64,000 nt of DNA from Artocarpus heterophyllus. Taxonomy: Eukaryota > Streptophyta > Magnoliopsida > Rosales > Moraceae. This document shows, in pieces, positions 23,807-35,600 of the stretch. The number at the start of each line of letters is the position of its first letter. Positions within the stretch are counted from its first letter, which is position 1. A program made the position numbers and the translations under genes. The notes under the pieces were generated by a model. It was not told the DNA's origin. It ran no database searches and saw nothing but the letters and a program-made list of their open reading frames with translations. Location: contig JAJQZP010000219.1 in the NCBI GenBank assembly GCA_025403435.1, positions 1-64,000 on the forward strand. The letters run 5' to 3'.

Positions 23807-23987
23807 CCTTTTTTTTCTTTTTCTTTTTCTTTTTTAATTATTTATTGAAAAATCGGAGGAAGACAAAAGAGAAAGTCTGCGCTTGTGGCAGCGTGTTATC
23901 ACCGTCGTCTTCGTCTTTCGTCTTGTACTTCTTCTTCACCTCGCGAAGTCCAGAAGCTTCGTCTCTATCCCTTCCCTTCCCTCTCGC

Positions 23988-25948
23988 ATGGCCACAACTC
24001 TCCGATGGAATCCTCAAGCCGTATCGCTCCCGGCGACTGCCAGGCATCGTAACAACCGCCGCCCAAACTCGGCCTTCGTTCTGGCCTTCCGCCGCCGCAG
24101 CGACTTCGACGGCTTCCCGAAGCGCATGGCCTCCGGCGACGCCTGGAGGGACGCATGGCGGAGCGCCAACGACGGCTTCGAGCGGTTCCTCTTTGAGGCC
24201 AGGAAGACAGCCGAGCGCCTCGACCGCCAGTACTCCGTCTCCCACCGCCTCAGCTCCGTCGCCCGATCCGCTCTCACCCGCGCCCGAGAGATCGACAGGG
24301 ACCTCGAGATTGGATCTCGATGGCGCGCCCTAACCATGGATTTTAGCAGAAACTGGCCTAGGGTTTGTCTCCTCTCTCAGTTTATATTTCGATTTTTAAA
24401 TTAATTTTTAAAGTTTACTCAAGAACTTGTTAGTTTGTCGTCCGAACAGTACAGGAAGCAGCTCGTTGATTTTCTGGAGACTCCATTGGGAAGGAGTTTT
24501 GCTGTGAGTTTCGCTTTCTTTAATAACTTAAAGTCATCATTTTTAACAGCATTTCATCATGACCCTAATTGCCATTTCTTAGTCAATTACTTTCAAGATT
24601 TGGTTTGACGACGCAAAGTTGAAAACTTTCTTTGTTTGGTTGGCTCATGCTAAGTTTCTGGCTATGAAAATTGAGTTGTAGATCAAAGAAAACCTATTTT
24701 ATGGAAATTGGACATGTAGAATTCTCTTTTCATTGCTGTACTATTTTGTTTTCGGTTTACTCAATTTTTTTTCTTTTTTCAATTGCAAGGAATTAGAATA
24801 TATGGTTCTGTAGTGAAGTCCAGCTACTATCGAAGTAACAGAAAGAAAAACAACAACTGGGGTGGGAGAGTCAGAGACTCAGAGTGGGGTTTTTTTTGGT
24901 TGGGTCTTCTAGTTATCTTGGTAGGAATTTTAATGCCGTCCTTCGCTCTCAGCAAATAATTTTTGTTTTTCAGCAAGGGAACGTGATGTTTTTCTATGGA
25001 ATATGGGATCTTTTTATTGGTTCATATTTGTGGTCCACGGTTTCCTGGAATGTGGGTAGTGGTTATGATCGATTCGATATAAAAGAAGGAATAGAGTGTA
25101 TTTTTCAACATTTAGCTTGTATAGACTGGCGGGAATTGATTATCAAGTCGAGAGTTATGTAGTAGTGATTGTTTTTGGCATTCTGGGTTGACCCTCAAAA
25201 ATTGAGCATTTTGGTCCAAACTATGTATTTATTTGTTGATTACGCCACCATCGGAATGAGGGCTGCTTCTTTTTCTCTCATATTTTGTAGACAATTTTCT
25301 TCCTCTGGTTTGCGCTATCTGGATGGCTCTTCCGGTTTTTGATATTTGGAATATGGGTACTGCCTTTCGCTGGTCCTCTTCTCGTTGGAACCTTCGCCAA
25401 TAACCTTGTTATAAAGGTATCAACGTCTTTGCTGCCTTGCATTTTTTTTTTTTTTTTTTACATGAGTGTGTTCGCGTGCACACTACGAGTTGTTGCCTAC
25501 AATGTTTGAGTTCCATTCATCACACAATATATGAAATACCTCTATCTATTTTCCTTAGGAGCATTTCACTCACTATTATGCTATGCATCACTCTAGAATT
25601 TGCAATTCATGAAAGACACTCCTAAAGATGTTGCTATCAAGAGTCAAGACCATATGACCATCTAAATTTACTATTTTGGTAATGTAGTTGACGTTTTATT
25701 GTTATGTATAGTGACAAATAGATTTTTGAAAAAATGCGTTGGTGTTGTTTTGCTTTTAACTTTGACAGGGGTCTTGCCCGGCTTGCAATAGGCAATTTGT
25801 TGGTTACAAGAACCAAATGATAAGTTGTGCCGGCTGCGGAAACACTGTGTGGCAGCCCAAAGGGGACTCCTTTACAAGAGATAGTAGAGGCACTGGCTCT
25901 TCAAAGTCGTCACCTGAAATTATTGATGTTGAGTTTGAAGAGAAGTGA
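23988..25948 (+). CDS. Membrane protein with C-terminal zinc ribbon, probably plastid-targeted
   Basis: Four exons: 23988-24362, 24450-24503, 25291-25416, 25769-25948. They total 735 nt, 244 aa, all GT-AG, all intron phases zero. The first exon is GC-rich; its N-terminus ([19 protein letters not shown]) is rich in Arg, Ala and Ser and poor in acid residues, like a chloroplast transit peptide. A charged, probably helical segment follows (residues 45-120). Exon 3 encodes a hydrophobic segment, [20 protein letters not shown] onward, enough for one or two membrane spans. Exon 4 has a four-cysteine zinc ribbon: CPAC, then CAGC about 17 residues later. It ends in an acidic tail. I recognise it as an uncharacterised plant-conserved protein but cannot assign a function; the localisation is inferred. 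Confidence 0.85.
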
Positions 25949-26692
25949 AGAACCAATGCAGAGTTCTGGCAGTAGTGTACTTGTGGATTTTCATCACAAA
26001 CACACAGCAATAATAGTTTCTCATATTCGTTTGATATGAAATCACATTTATAGATGTCTGTAAATTATTTTACACGTGCCATATTTATCTTTAAAAGTTA
26101 TTGTAGAGAGTTCTCCAAAGGTTGTGGATGCAACTTGCAATTTTGTGGATATGGAAGTAAACTCCTCTTTTTTTTAATTTTTGATTTTGTTGGTTAGAGC
26201 CAGCAAGAAGTTGAGAAGTTATGAAGATTCATAATTAGCTTTATAATGTTGACATGACAACCGTATTTTCGCAATAACAACTTTTTAACAAGAGAAAAAA
26301 TAACCATTATGATTCAGACGAAACACATCTCCAAAACGATATTTTGTGCAAGCCTACCTCGGCCATAAACGCAAATCCATATATTGAGAGTTTGGGTTGG
26401 GGGGTAGCAATGGGCATGTGATGGTGGATTGGTGTTCTGAAAACTATACAAGGAAAATCATTAACTGGTATTCCTAGGATATAAGAAAATGGTGATGCGT
26501 CTCGCCTGTTTTATAAGCTTCAACTTTAAACTTTTAAGCCGCTTTACACATGCATCAATGAGGCCACAAACTTTCTGCATTTTTGGTTCTCTAAACCCCC
26601 GAACCAAAAAAAAGGTTTGAGTATCGGATGATCGATGAATTCTCTCATTTTTTTGCAAGTGAAGTTGGATGCAACACCAAGGCACTGGTCCA
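25949..26692. other. Convergent intergenic region / 3' UTRs
   Basis: The zinc-ribbon gene and CAND1 converge here with about 740 bp between stop codons. It should hold both 3' UTRs and poly(A) sites. I see no other gene. The open stretch 26461-26895 on the minus strand is CAND1 intron 27, last exon and 3' UTR read in other frames. Confidence 0.6.
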
Positions 26693-29600
26693 TTACTCGT
26701 TTCGGATGGAGTAGTACTTGTCATGAAGTGTTGGAGACTTGGATATTTCATGCATGAGGTTCTTGAACTTGAGGCTGCAATCTCCACCACTGCAGAATAC
26801 CAAACATGACAAAGCATTAGAAGAATAACCAATAAAGAGAACAGAAAAAGTAAAATAAAGAGATGGGGATCAGATGCAGGGACTTCCATCCCCACTCATT
26901 TGCCAAAAAAGCCGAAGCTCGCAGGCTTTTTTTTCTACTCCTAACTTAGTGATGTTCATAAGAAAGCATAAACAAAACTTGGGTTTGAGGAAGGACTAGG
27001 AAGGTAGGAGCACTTGTGCAATTTTTGCAGGCATTTGATAAGGTAAGAACACACTTCTGTCTTTCAAGGCTGACAAGAAGGCAGTGTGGCCATTTGATTT
27101 GTGCATCAAATGAGTGGACTCAGATTAAGTTTAGGGGCAAACCTTATACGATTTAAGGATGCAATCGCTCGAAGAGCACTGCGAATCATGTCTTCATTAC
27201 GATCAACTTCTTGCTTGACAGCATCTTGCTTTGGCTTGAAATTAATCGTTTTTAGGAGAGGGTCCACCAATGAGTCGAGAACTGATGAATGCAAAATAAA
27301 CAAAAGTAATACATTAGTTATATATTCGGAGCATGCTGTATCCAAGAATAGCAGAATCGTCTAATCTACCCACCGGCCAGTACCGCAGACGGACATTTTT
27401 CTGAAAGTTTTGAGAGGATAAGATGACAAGGCATTTTAACATCGTAGTGATCTGCCATAAACCCGATACACAAATCAGTTTTAAGCAACAAACTGCTTTT
27501 AGGATTGACCAACAGTTAGAGATTCATTCAATGTGAGACACACAACAGCAAACTAACACTTATTCACGATATTGTGTATATTCAATTTATCTACGAGACT
27601 AAGAAGGGAAGAGACCTACGAAGAAATAAGTTCCAGCATAAATGGACAGTAATGGACTAACTTTTCATTTTTCTTCTTTTATATAGTCATGAACATGAAA
27701 AAGAAGCTGGAACTTATCAAAATCACTAACCCTACAACACCTCACATGTAGAATGGAAATTAGAGAGAGAGAGCGAGAGAGGGGGAGACAGAGAGAGAAA
27801 GGATGAAAAGGGAGAAGAAGCTGAAGACTGATACTTAAACTAAACGCTCACCATCAAGACCAGATCTAAGGTAAGGAACAATGAAAGACGAGGGGTTCAC
27901 TTGGTCAAGACAACTGTCTAACAACGTGTCCACGCATTCAAAAGCCGCCTTTCTTAACTCAAGGCCATCATCCACTATGTGCTTAAACGGACCAAGATCA
28001 ACTGTCCTTATCAATTCTTGCTGCAGAGAGTTTTTAAGAATGAAAAAGACAAAAAGATCAGAGAATAAGAACAAAATGACTAAAAGAAGGGATTTCAAGG
28101 TATCATATCAACATATAAATGGGAATGATTCTCATCCACCTACTCACGTTTCAGGTCAGTAAAGCATACCATAAATGTAAAAAATCCTACCTTAACAACT
28201 GTTTGATCGTAAAGAAGTGGTAATAACTCTGGAAGAAGCCCCTTAATGAGGCTTGGCTTGTTGTGAGCAAATGTGCTTAAGGCCAATACGGCCGCACGCC
28301 TTACATGCTGCACAAAAAAACATCAAATCAGTGATTACAAGTCCAAAACAAACCTAGCCACAGATGCTGGGGGGACTTAAAAACAAAAGAATTCAAGTTT
28401 TGAAAGAAAAGCATGACCCTAAATTCTTTTAGCAGTCAGCAACAAATTAGAGATACAAGGCTCACCCGGTCGTCATCCTTAATAAGCATCAGGAACGATG
28501 CGATCTCAGGGTATATAATGTCATCTATTTTCTCTGGACGCTCAACCACTGAATATTTTACCGCAATAACAACTGTAGCCCGAGTGAATGCAGCTGGACT
28601 GGTTGTTCGTACCTATTGAAATTAAGAAGATAAACTAAAAATTATCATCCCATCAGACAATTTTATCAAAAATTAGCATAAAGATAAAAGGTCCTTTCTA
28701 ATACCTTCAGTGCAGGAACAAGCTTTGCAGGTTCAATAAGCGCAATTTTACCCAAACACTCAGCTACTACATTGCGAACACCTTCTTCCTCACTTTCACA
28801 GTGATTAAAAAGTAATTTAAGGATCTTCTCAACACTGGAATTCTGAAATTCTGCTTTATCTACGGATTGTCTTACTATGACCTGCATTAATAGTCAGAAG
28901 CTAAATCAGAGAAATATTTCACAGAAAATAACAAGAGGCTCCACAATTGACATATTTTTTGATAGAACCCACCTCCTTCAAAGAATGAAGCAATAGATAC
29001 TGTTTCTTCTGCTGATTGTCAATCTGATCCAAGATAAAGGGCAGATACTTGGACAGATTACCAACAGCGATATTGCCAAGAGCATAGGAGGCTGCAGACT
29101 TTATCTCTTCAAAAGGTGATTGAAATGACTCAATAACAATATTTTCAATATGTGCGTGAGAGCTTAGATCTTTCCTCCTCCCAATCTCCCCAAGACAGAG
29201 CAATGCAAGGTGTTGCTTGGCCTTACAGCAATCAAAACATACACTCAGCGGACTTTAAAAGTAAATAATAAACTAGCAGACTTGTCTAGATCTTGGAAAC
29301 AATTTTTTGTACTGATAGATGTATGGGCAAGGGGGGAGAAAGAGAGAGAGAGAGAGAGAGATTTACTTAAATTTTTACCATCTATTAGGGGTTTCTTACA
29401 AAGCAAAAAAAAAAAAAAATCATCATTAGGAATTGCTTTTATTTAAATATTATTTATATGGAGGGGTGGCTAGGCTTACTGAATTGGTACAGCCGTCATC
29501 TTTGAGGATTTCAGTAAGCATTTTCACTGTAGATGAATACTTCTGATCACCCGCAGCAAGGCAAAGAACAGCCACACATTGTGCTATTGAGTACAAAGCT

Positions 29601-32600
29601 TGTTTTGCAACACCACCTGCTTGGGGAGACGGTTTAGCACTTGAAAGAAGAGAATCCAACAAGGCATCAGAACTCGTGTTTGCAGAATAGACCAAAGCAG
29701 CAAAGAAGTTTTGCAACGCCTGCAGTATCCAAAAATTAAGGTCCTCAAACATGCAAAATATCTGGATCAAGATTCAACAATTTGAAGAAAAATACCGATA
29801 GAGCTTGCCCCTGAAGCAATGAGCTTTTGATTAATGTTAGTGCTTGAGGAAGAACTTTGTTTCTAACAGCCAAACCGATAACTGAGCTTGATCTGTTATC
29901 AGACATCAAGGTACAGCAAAGTTCCAAGGCAAGAGCCGTCATGTGCAAGTCTGAATCACTAATACAACAATGATGAATAAGAACTATGTTTTGTATAAGG
30001 TAACATTGGAAATAGTCACACGTTACCATAAAAACAATCAAAGTAAGGGAAATTCAAAAGCTAGGAAAAAAGGTAAAGTATAAACCTTATCAAAGTAGAA
30101 AGTTCAATAATAATAACTTCATAAGCAGATGAGCCAATTTTGTCACCATAAGCAACAATTAGGCAATTAAGGGTCCCCAGTGTTGCCTGCCTTAAAACCC
30201 GGTTTGCCTAGTTCATAGAGAAGCAAAGTTGAGTCCATGTTCCAAATTGGAATAACAATTGAAGAGAATGCGTACCAAATTTTTCATACCTTTCTTAAGA
30301 ATGCAGTCAATTCTGTTATGACTTGCTCCAAAACACATGAGAGATCAATTTGCAGGGGAGAAGCGGCAATAACAGCAAATGCCTAGACATAAACCCTCAA
30401 GGACTTAAACAATGATCAAAAGTTAAAAAATAAATAAATAAACAAAAAAAATCTCCATTCTAATGAAAAAGAAAACTAGAAAACAACAATCAAATAAATA
30501 AATCACGCTTGATGAGAAAAAAAAAAACCAGGCACTCATCTCAGCACCCTGAATAATAACTTAATGAAAAAGAAAACTAGAAAACAACAATCAAATAAAT
30601 AAATCACGCTTGATGAGAAAAAAACAACCAGGCACTCATCTCAGCACCCTGAATAATAACTACATGAACTACACACTTGACTCTTTAAAAGAAAAAAAAA
30701 AAAAAAAAAGAAACTTTATATTAATAAGGATACGTACAAAGCAAAGAGGGAGAGGTTCTCTCAGAAAAATCAGAAGCAGAACCTTATAAACAGGGTCCAA
30801 CTTCTAACAAGGTCAGAAAATAGAACTTTACAAATTCACTACCTTGATGAATCCATAAAGCTTCCCAATATCTAACCTTATCCCAAATTTTGTCAGTATA
30901 AACCTCAACATTATAAAAAATTCTCCTATTTCTCTCCAGCCACACTCCTCAAAAAACCCCCAAAACAGCAGTCCTCCACAACAACTTAGCCCTTCTATTA
31001 AAGCCAAGAGGCAGAGAATAAACACAATTCTTTACAGCTGCTAGGAGTGACCCATGAAAATCCCAGCTCCCTTATTAACCTGCACCCAATGCTATAAGTG
31101 AAGGGGCAATGTAAGAAAAGATGATTGACCAATTCATCATTTTTCTTACAAAGAATACACCAGTTAGGAGACGACATCATATTTGGATTCTTTTGCTGCA
31201 TCAAATCATTAGTGTTTAACTTATCAAGCACAAGAAGCCAAAAAAAAAATTGCACTTTGAAAGGAACACGGGATTTCCAAATCCGGTCATAGAACGGAAA
31301 AGGAATTAAAGAAGAATTATCAATCAGCAAGGAAAAGAAGGTTTTTACTGAAAAAATTCCTGAATTTTGTAGCACCCACACCCTCGTATCCAAAAAAACC
31401 CCCCTGATGTTAACAGACTCCAAAACAGAAAGTAACACTGCAACTTCATCTAATTCCCTGACTGTTAAGTTTCTAGAGAATTTAAAATCCCAGGAACAAT
31501 CAAAACATCCCTCCCAAGAAGAAGACCCACTCAAGTTAACAATCGGGCAATGATGAGAAGTCGACAGCCGATACAAAGAGGGAAACCTAAAATGAAGCGA
31601 CAGCTGATACACTTGACTCTCGTACACACATAAATGCACAACACAATTATGATGTCTTTTCTAAGAATAACACAAATGCATAAGAGCAGCATAAATTCAA
31701 GCCAACACATCTATATAGCTGCAACTCACCTTTACAGCTGTTAGTCTGGTGATCTCATTCCCCATGCGATCAACAAGTACAGGGAGACATGCAGGCAATT
31801 CTGCTTTGAGGTTATCACCAAATGTTGAGACAACAAGTCCCATGCAAGTGATAGCACACTCCTTGACCTCCTGGATAAGAAAAATGTGAGCCACAGCAAA
31901 CCCTGTACAAAGCTTTAACAGAAAACAGAAACACTACTGACCTGATCTTGATCTTGATTTGTCAAGCGTGACATTATGGCACTATAAATTGGATGCACAT
32001 ACGGCTTAAAATCAAAACCCGTCCCCTACATCACAACGTTCTTCAACAATTAGACCATGGACTGACAAGGTTACAAAGTTAAATAATGCCTGGAAACTCA
32101 CTTCAATGCTAGGGCGAACAACACGGACAAGTTCCCCACAAACTCTCAATGCCTCGGCTGTGACTTTGTAATAACGCTCACCTACAGCAGATAAAACGGG
32201 ACTAGAAAGAGCCTGTACAATTGTCAACATAAAATGACTTTGAGCTAAACACAAAATACAAGATTATACGAATTTCTTGAATCATAATAACATCCAATTA
32301 CTCAAGAAGCCAAACATGAAAGATGATAACATAAGCAGATAAAGTTAAAAGAAACTTATAATTTCAAGCCCTTGACCTATTTGAAGTCCAAACTCAGTCT
32401 ATCCCTCAACATTGACTATTGTTTAATTAATTGACCCAAAGGTTGCAAAAATCCATTTGAGGTTTTGATCATACAAAATTGAGCTGATAAACTTAAACTA
32501 CAACAATAGACACTTCTCCCATATTTTTTTTAACAAGACTAGAAAAAATGCTACAAGATGTCAATGGTTTATATGTAGCACAATTAGTTATCTAAGTTCA

Positions 32601-35600
32601 ACATTAACTACAAATAGACATATATATATATTAAAATGTTAAAAAGGGTTAAGCAGCGTTTTTCTTTTCTCTTCTTTTCCTTTCTTTTTCTCTTTTTTTT
32701 TCCTTTTTTTTGCTTGAAAGCTTTATGATGATACATAGAGACCAAATTAATTTCAAATGTTTAGTTTAAAAATTACTCCAAATGACAACAGCAGAAAATT
32801 GAAAATCTAACGGAAGTTTAATGTTTACGTAATATATACCAAATCATGGCATTCCAAATCTTCTATCTTTACATGTGTTTAACAGTATAAGGCTACAACA
32901 TTGCCACTTATTTCAAAAGCCCAACATTCAGTATTTCAGTTTTTTGTTTAAAGTGTATTTATATCCCAGCTTTCAAGTTCTCCTAATTATGTCCCTTTAT
33001 GTACTAAGAAAGCGAACTGATGTTTACCTTCACATAAGGATGGAAAACAGATGGAGAATGTGAAGCCAATACCAATCTTGTGAAGATAAGAGCTTCTATC
33101 TTCAAATTTGAGGTAGAAGATTTGTCCTGCACAGCATCACAAGAATATAATTAAGGGGTGATGGAAAAATACCAACATCATATAGAATATTGCAGCTTCA
33201 AGATGCAGCTTTAACGGTTTTACTTACATTTAATGCCTTTTCAATTCCTGGGATGAGGGATCCGATGTGGTCTGCCAGGCAATCTGGCAAGACAACAACG
33301 AGTTCTTTCAAAACAGAAAAGGCACCAACCTGCAAATGGATAAACATAATACTTCAAAACACGTCTGAAACAAATCTACCAAAGTGGACATGAGCAATTC
33401 TTACCTTGGTCTTAATAGACTTCTCACGTAGTTGCCTGTTTATCGACTTAATAATCTTTGGTACTTCTTGCTTCAGCAACCATCTTGGACTGCAACGTAA
33501 ATGAATTTAAAGAATTGATACCAGTTTCTATAAACTATGCAACAAAAAACACCATGTTTTAAAGTGCCAACAAAGTCCACAGCATGTGACAAATTTACAA
33601 GCAATACCACTACACTTGGAGAGATGAAAGAGAGGAGGGGAGAAAGAGAGAACATATGTGGGTCATTCAACAGAATGACCAACTTTTGAAGGCTGGATAG
33701 TGTTTCTAAGTAAACAAAGATACAAGATAGATGGATAAGAAACATGAAAAGAATTAATCAGTTTGAAAGAATTTATTGATGATGTTATCCCTCAATGTCC
33801 TGCACGAGAAACAGTAGAAAGAAAGACAACAAAATACTAAATAAATGATACACGTACATCATACCTTTTTTTTTTTTTTTTTTTGATAAGGAAAAAAACT
33901 TTTCATTGAAAACAAAGAGATGAAATGTACATAGAGGAAGGACAAGGAGTCCTCAAAAAGAACTAGAGATCTAGAGAATACAACATCCAAGATAAAAAAA
34001 AAAAAACTAAACAGATCGTAGGACAAACTAATCTATCAAAACTGCCACCCAATCCCTCAGAAAATCAGTGAAGGAAAACCCGCTGAAAATCTTTAGACAG
34101 AGATGCCCAAAGAGTGGCCTTATATTTGGCTCTCTAAATCTTTAGACGATACACGTGCGTTATACAAAGCTTGGTTTCACCAAAAACAAAAGCCATGCAC
34201 TATTGAAAGGAGCAAACAAGGAAAAACCACGATTAAGTCATTTTTGTTTGAAGATAAACGACATAAAAACTTGCCTTAATTCATTAATGTCAATCTGCCC
34301 TTTTGTGACATTTCCAGTTTGACGCAATAGTTCAATAAATGTATTAAATACATCCATCTGCAGAAAAATAATATCAGATGACTGACCTCATAATAAGTAA
34401 TAAAGAGATAGGCACTTAGATCATTTTGACTTGCCTTGACATTTTCCTCCCTCTCCTTGAATCTCTCAATCAATTTTGGGCAAGCCTGAAAAAGAGGGAC
34501 AATATGTTGATGCATCAATGTATGAACCCAAGACAAAAACGCAAAAAAAAAATAGATAAATAAATAAATATAATAAAAATAAAGACTCCATGGTAGTAAA
34601 TTACAGAATAACAATCATCCAAAGGAATCACAAAAATACCTCCTCATACAATTTCGCAAGCATCTCTGGACGAGACACGATTAATGCTGCCAAGCATTTA
34701 GCAGCTGCTCTTCTAACTTTCCAGCTAACATCTTCATCGTCCGTATATTCATTTGCACTTTCACTACACAATATGTAAAGCATCCAGCATAAATTAAGCA
34801 ACAAGTTTTTTATGAATTAAGAGCCATGAATTGCCCCATGCACGTAGATTAAATGATTAAAACATACTCCTCTTCCTCCTCCTCAAGACTGTCGTCATCA
34901 GTATCCTCCTCCATGTTATCCGTGAAGTTTGGGTCATAACTTAAATACTCCAGAGTAAGATGAAGAATCTTATCACAGTAGGATGAGATGTCCCTGGGGC
35001 ATCTAAGCAGAAAACTTTCTAGTGCCTGCAATCAAAATATAACATATAAACACAAAAAAAAAAAAAGAACGCAAGAAAAATAAAAAATGCAAGTTACACA
35101 TAATATCCTAGAACGAAAGAAAAAACAAAAACCATGAAGGGTACCTGCAAGCTGTACTCACGAAGCTCCTCGTCATTTTCTGATGCACTTGTACAGTAAT
35201 TGATCAAAACAGGTACAGTGTCGGGAAGATGCGGCCCAAAACGATAACCTACAGCTCGACTGAAACACAATAGATACAAAAACACATCAGAAACAACTAA
35301 TAACAATTAGAGAGACGAAAAATACACCATAAAGAAGCATTAGACAGAAAGCTAAACATTCTAACACCCACCTCAAAGCACCAATCATCTGAATGTTTGT
35401 GCGAGTCATTTCTGATTTTGCACCTTTATTTCTCAAGTTCTGAACAACTTCAACTGTCACCTTTGCAAGCAGGTCATCAGACAAGCTTGAAGCAAGAGAT
35501 GCTGAAAACAAAGTCATGAGTTAATTTCCCCTCGAAGTGGTAAGTAAATAACAGTTTAAATTTCAGCACCTGTAAACGCTCAAAAAGAAATGGGGGAAAA

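Noticed and set aside
23797..24337. Alternative frames across exon 1 of the zinc-ribbon gene
   Set aside because: High GC keeps all frames open; only the frame from 23988 continues through four in-phase exons.
26461..26895. 144-codon minus-strand ORF below CAND1
   Set aside because: It overlaps CAND1 intron 27, the last exon and the 3' UTR in a different frame; the spliced CAND1 ending explains the region.
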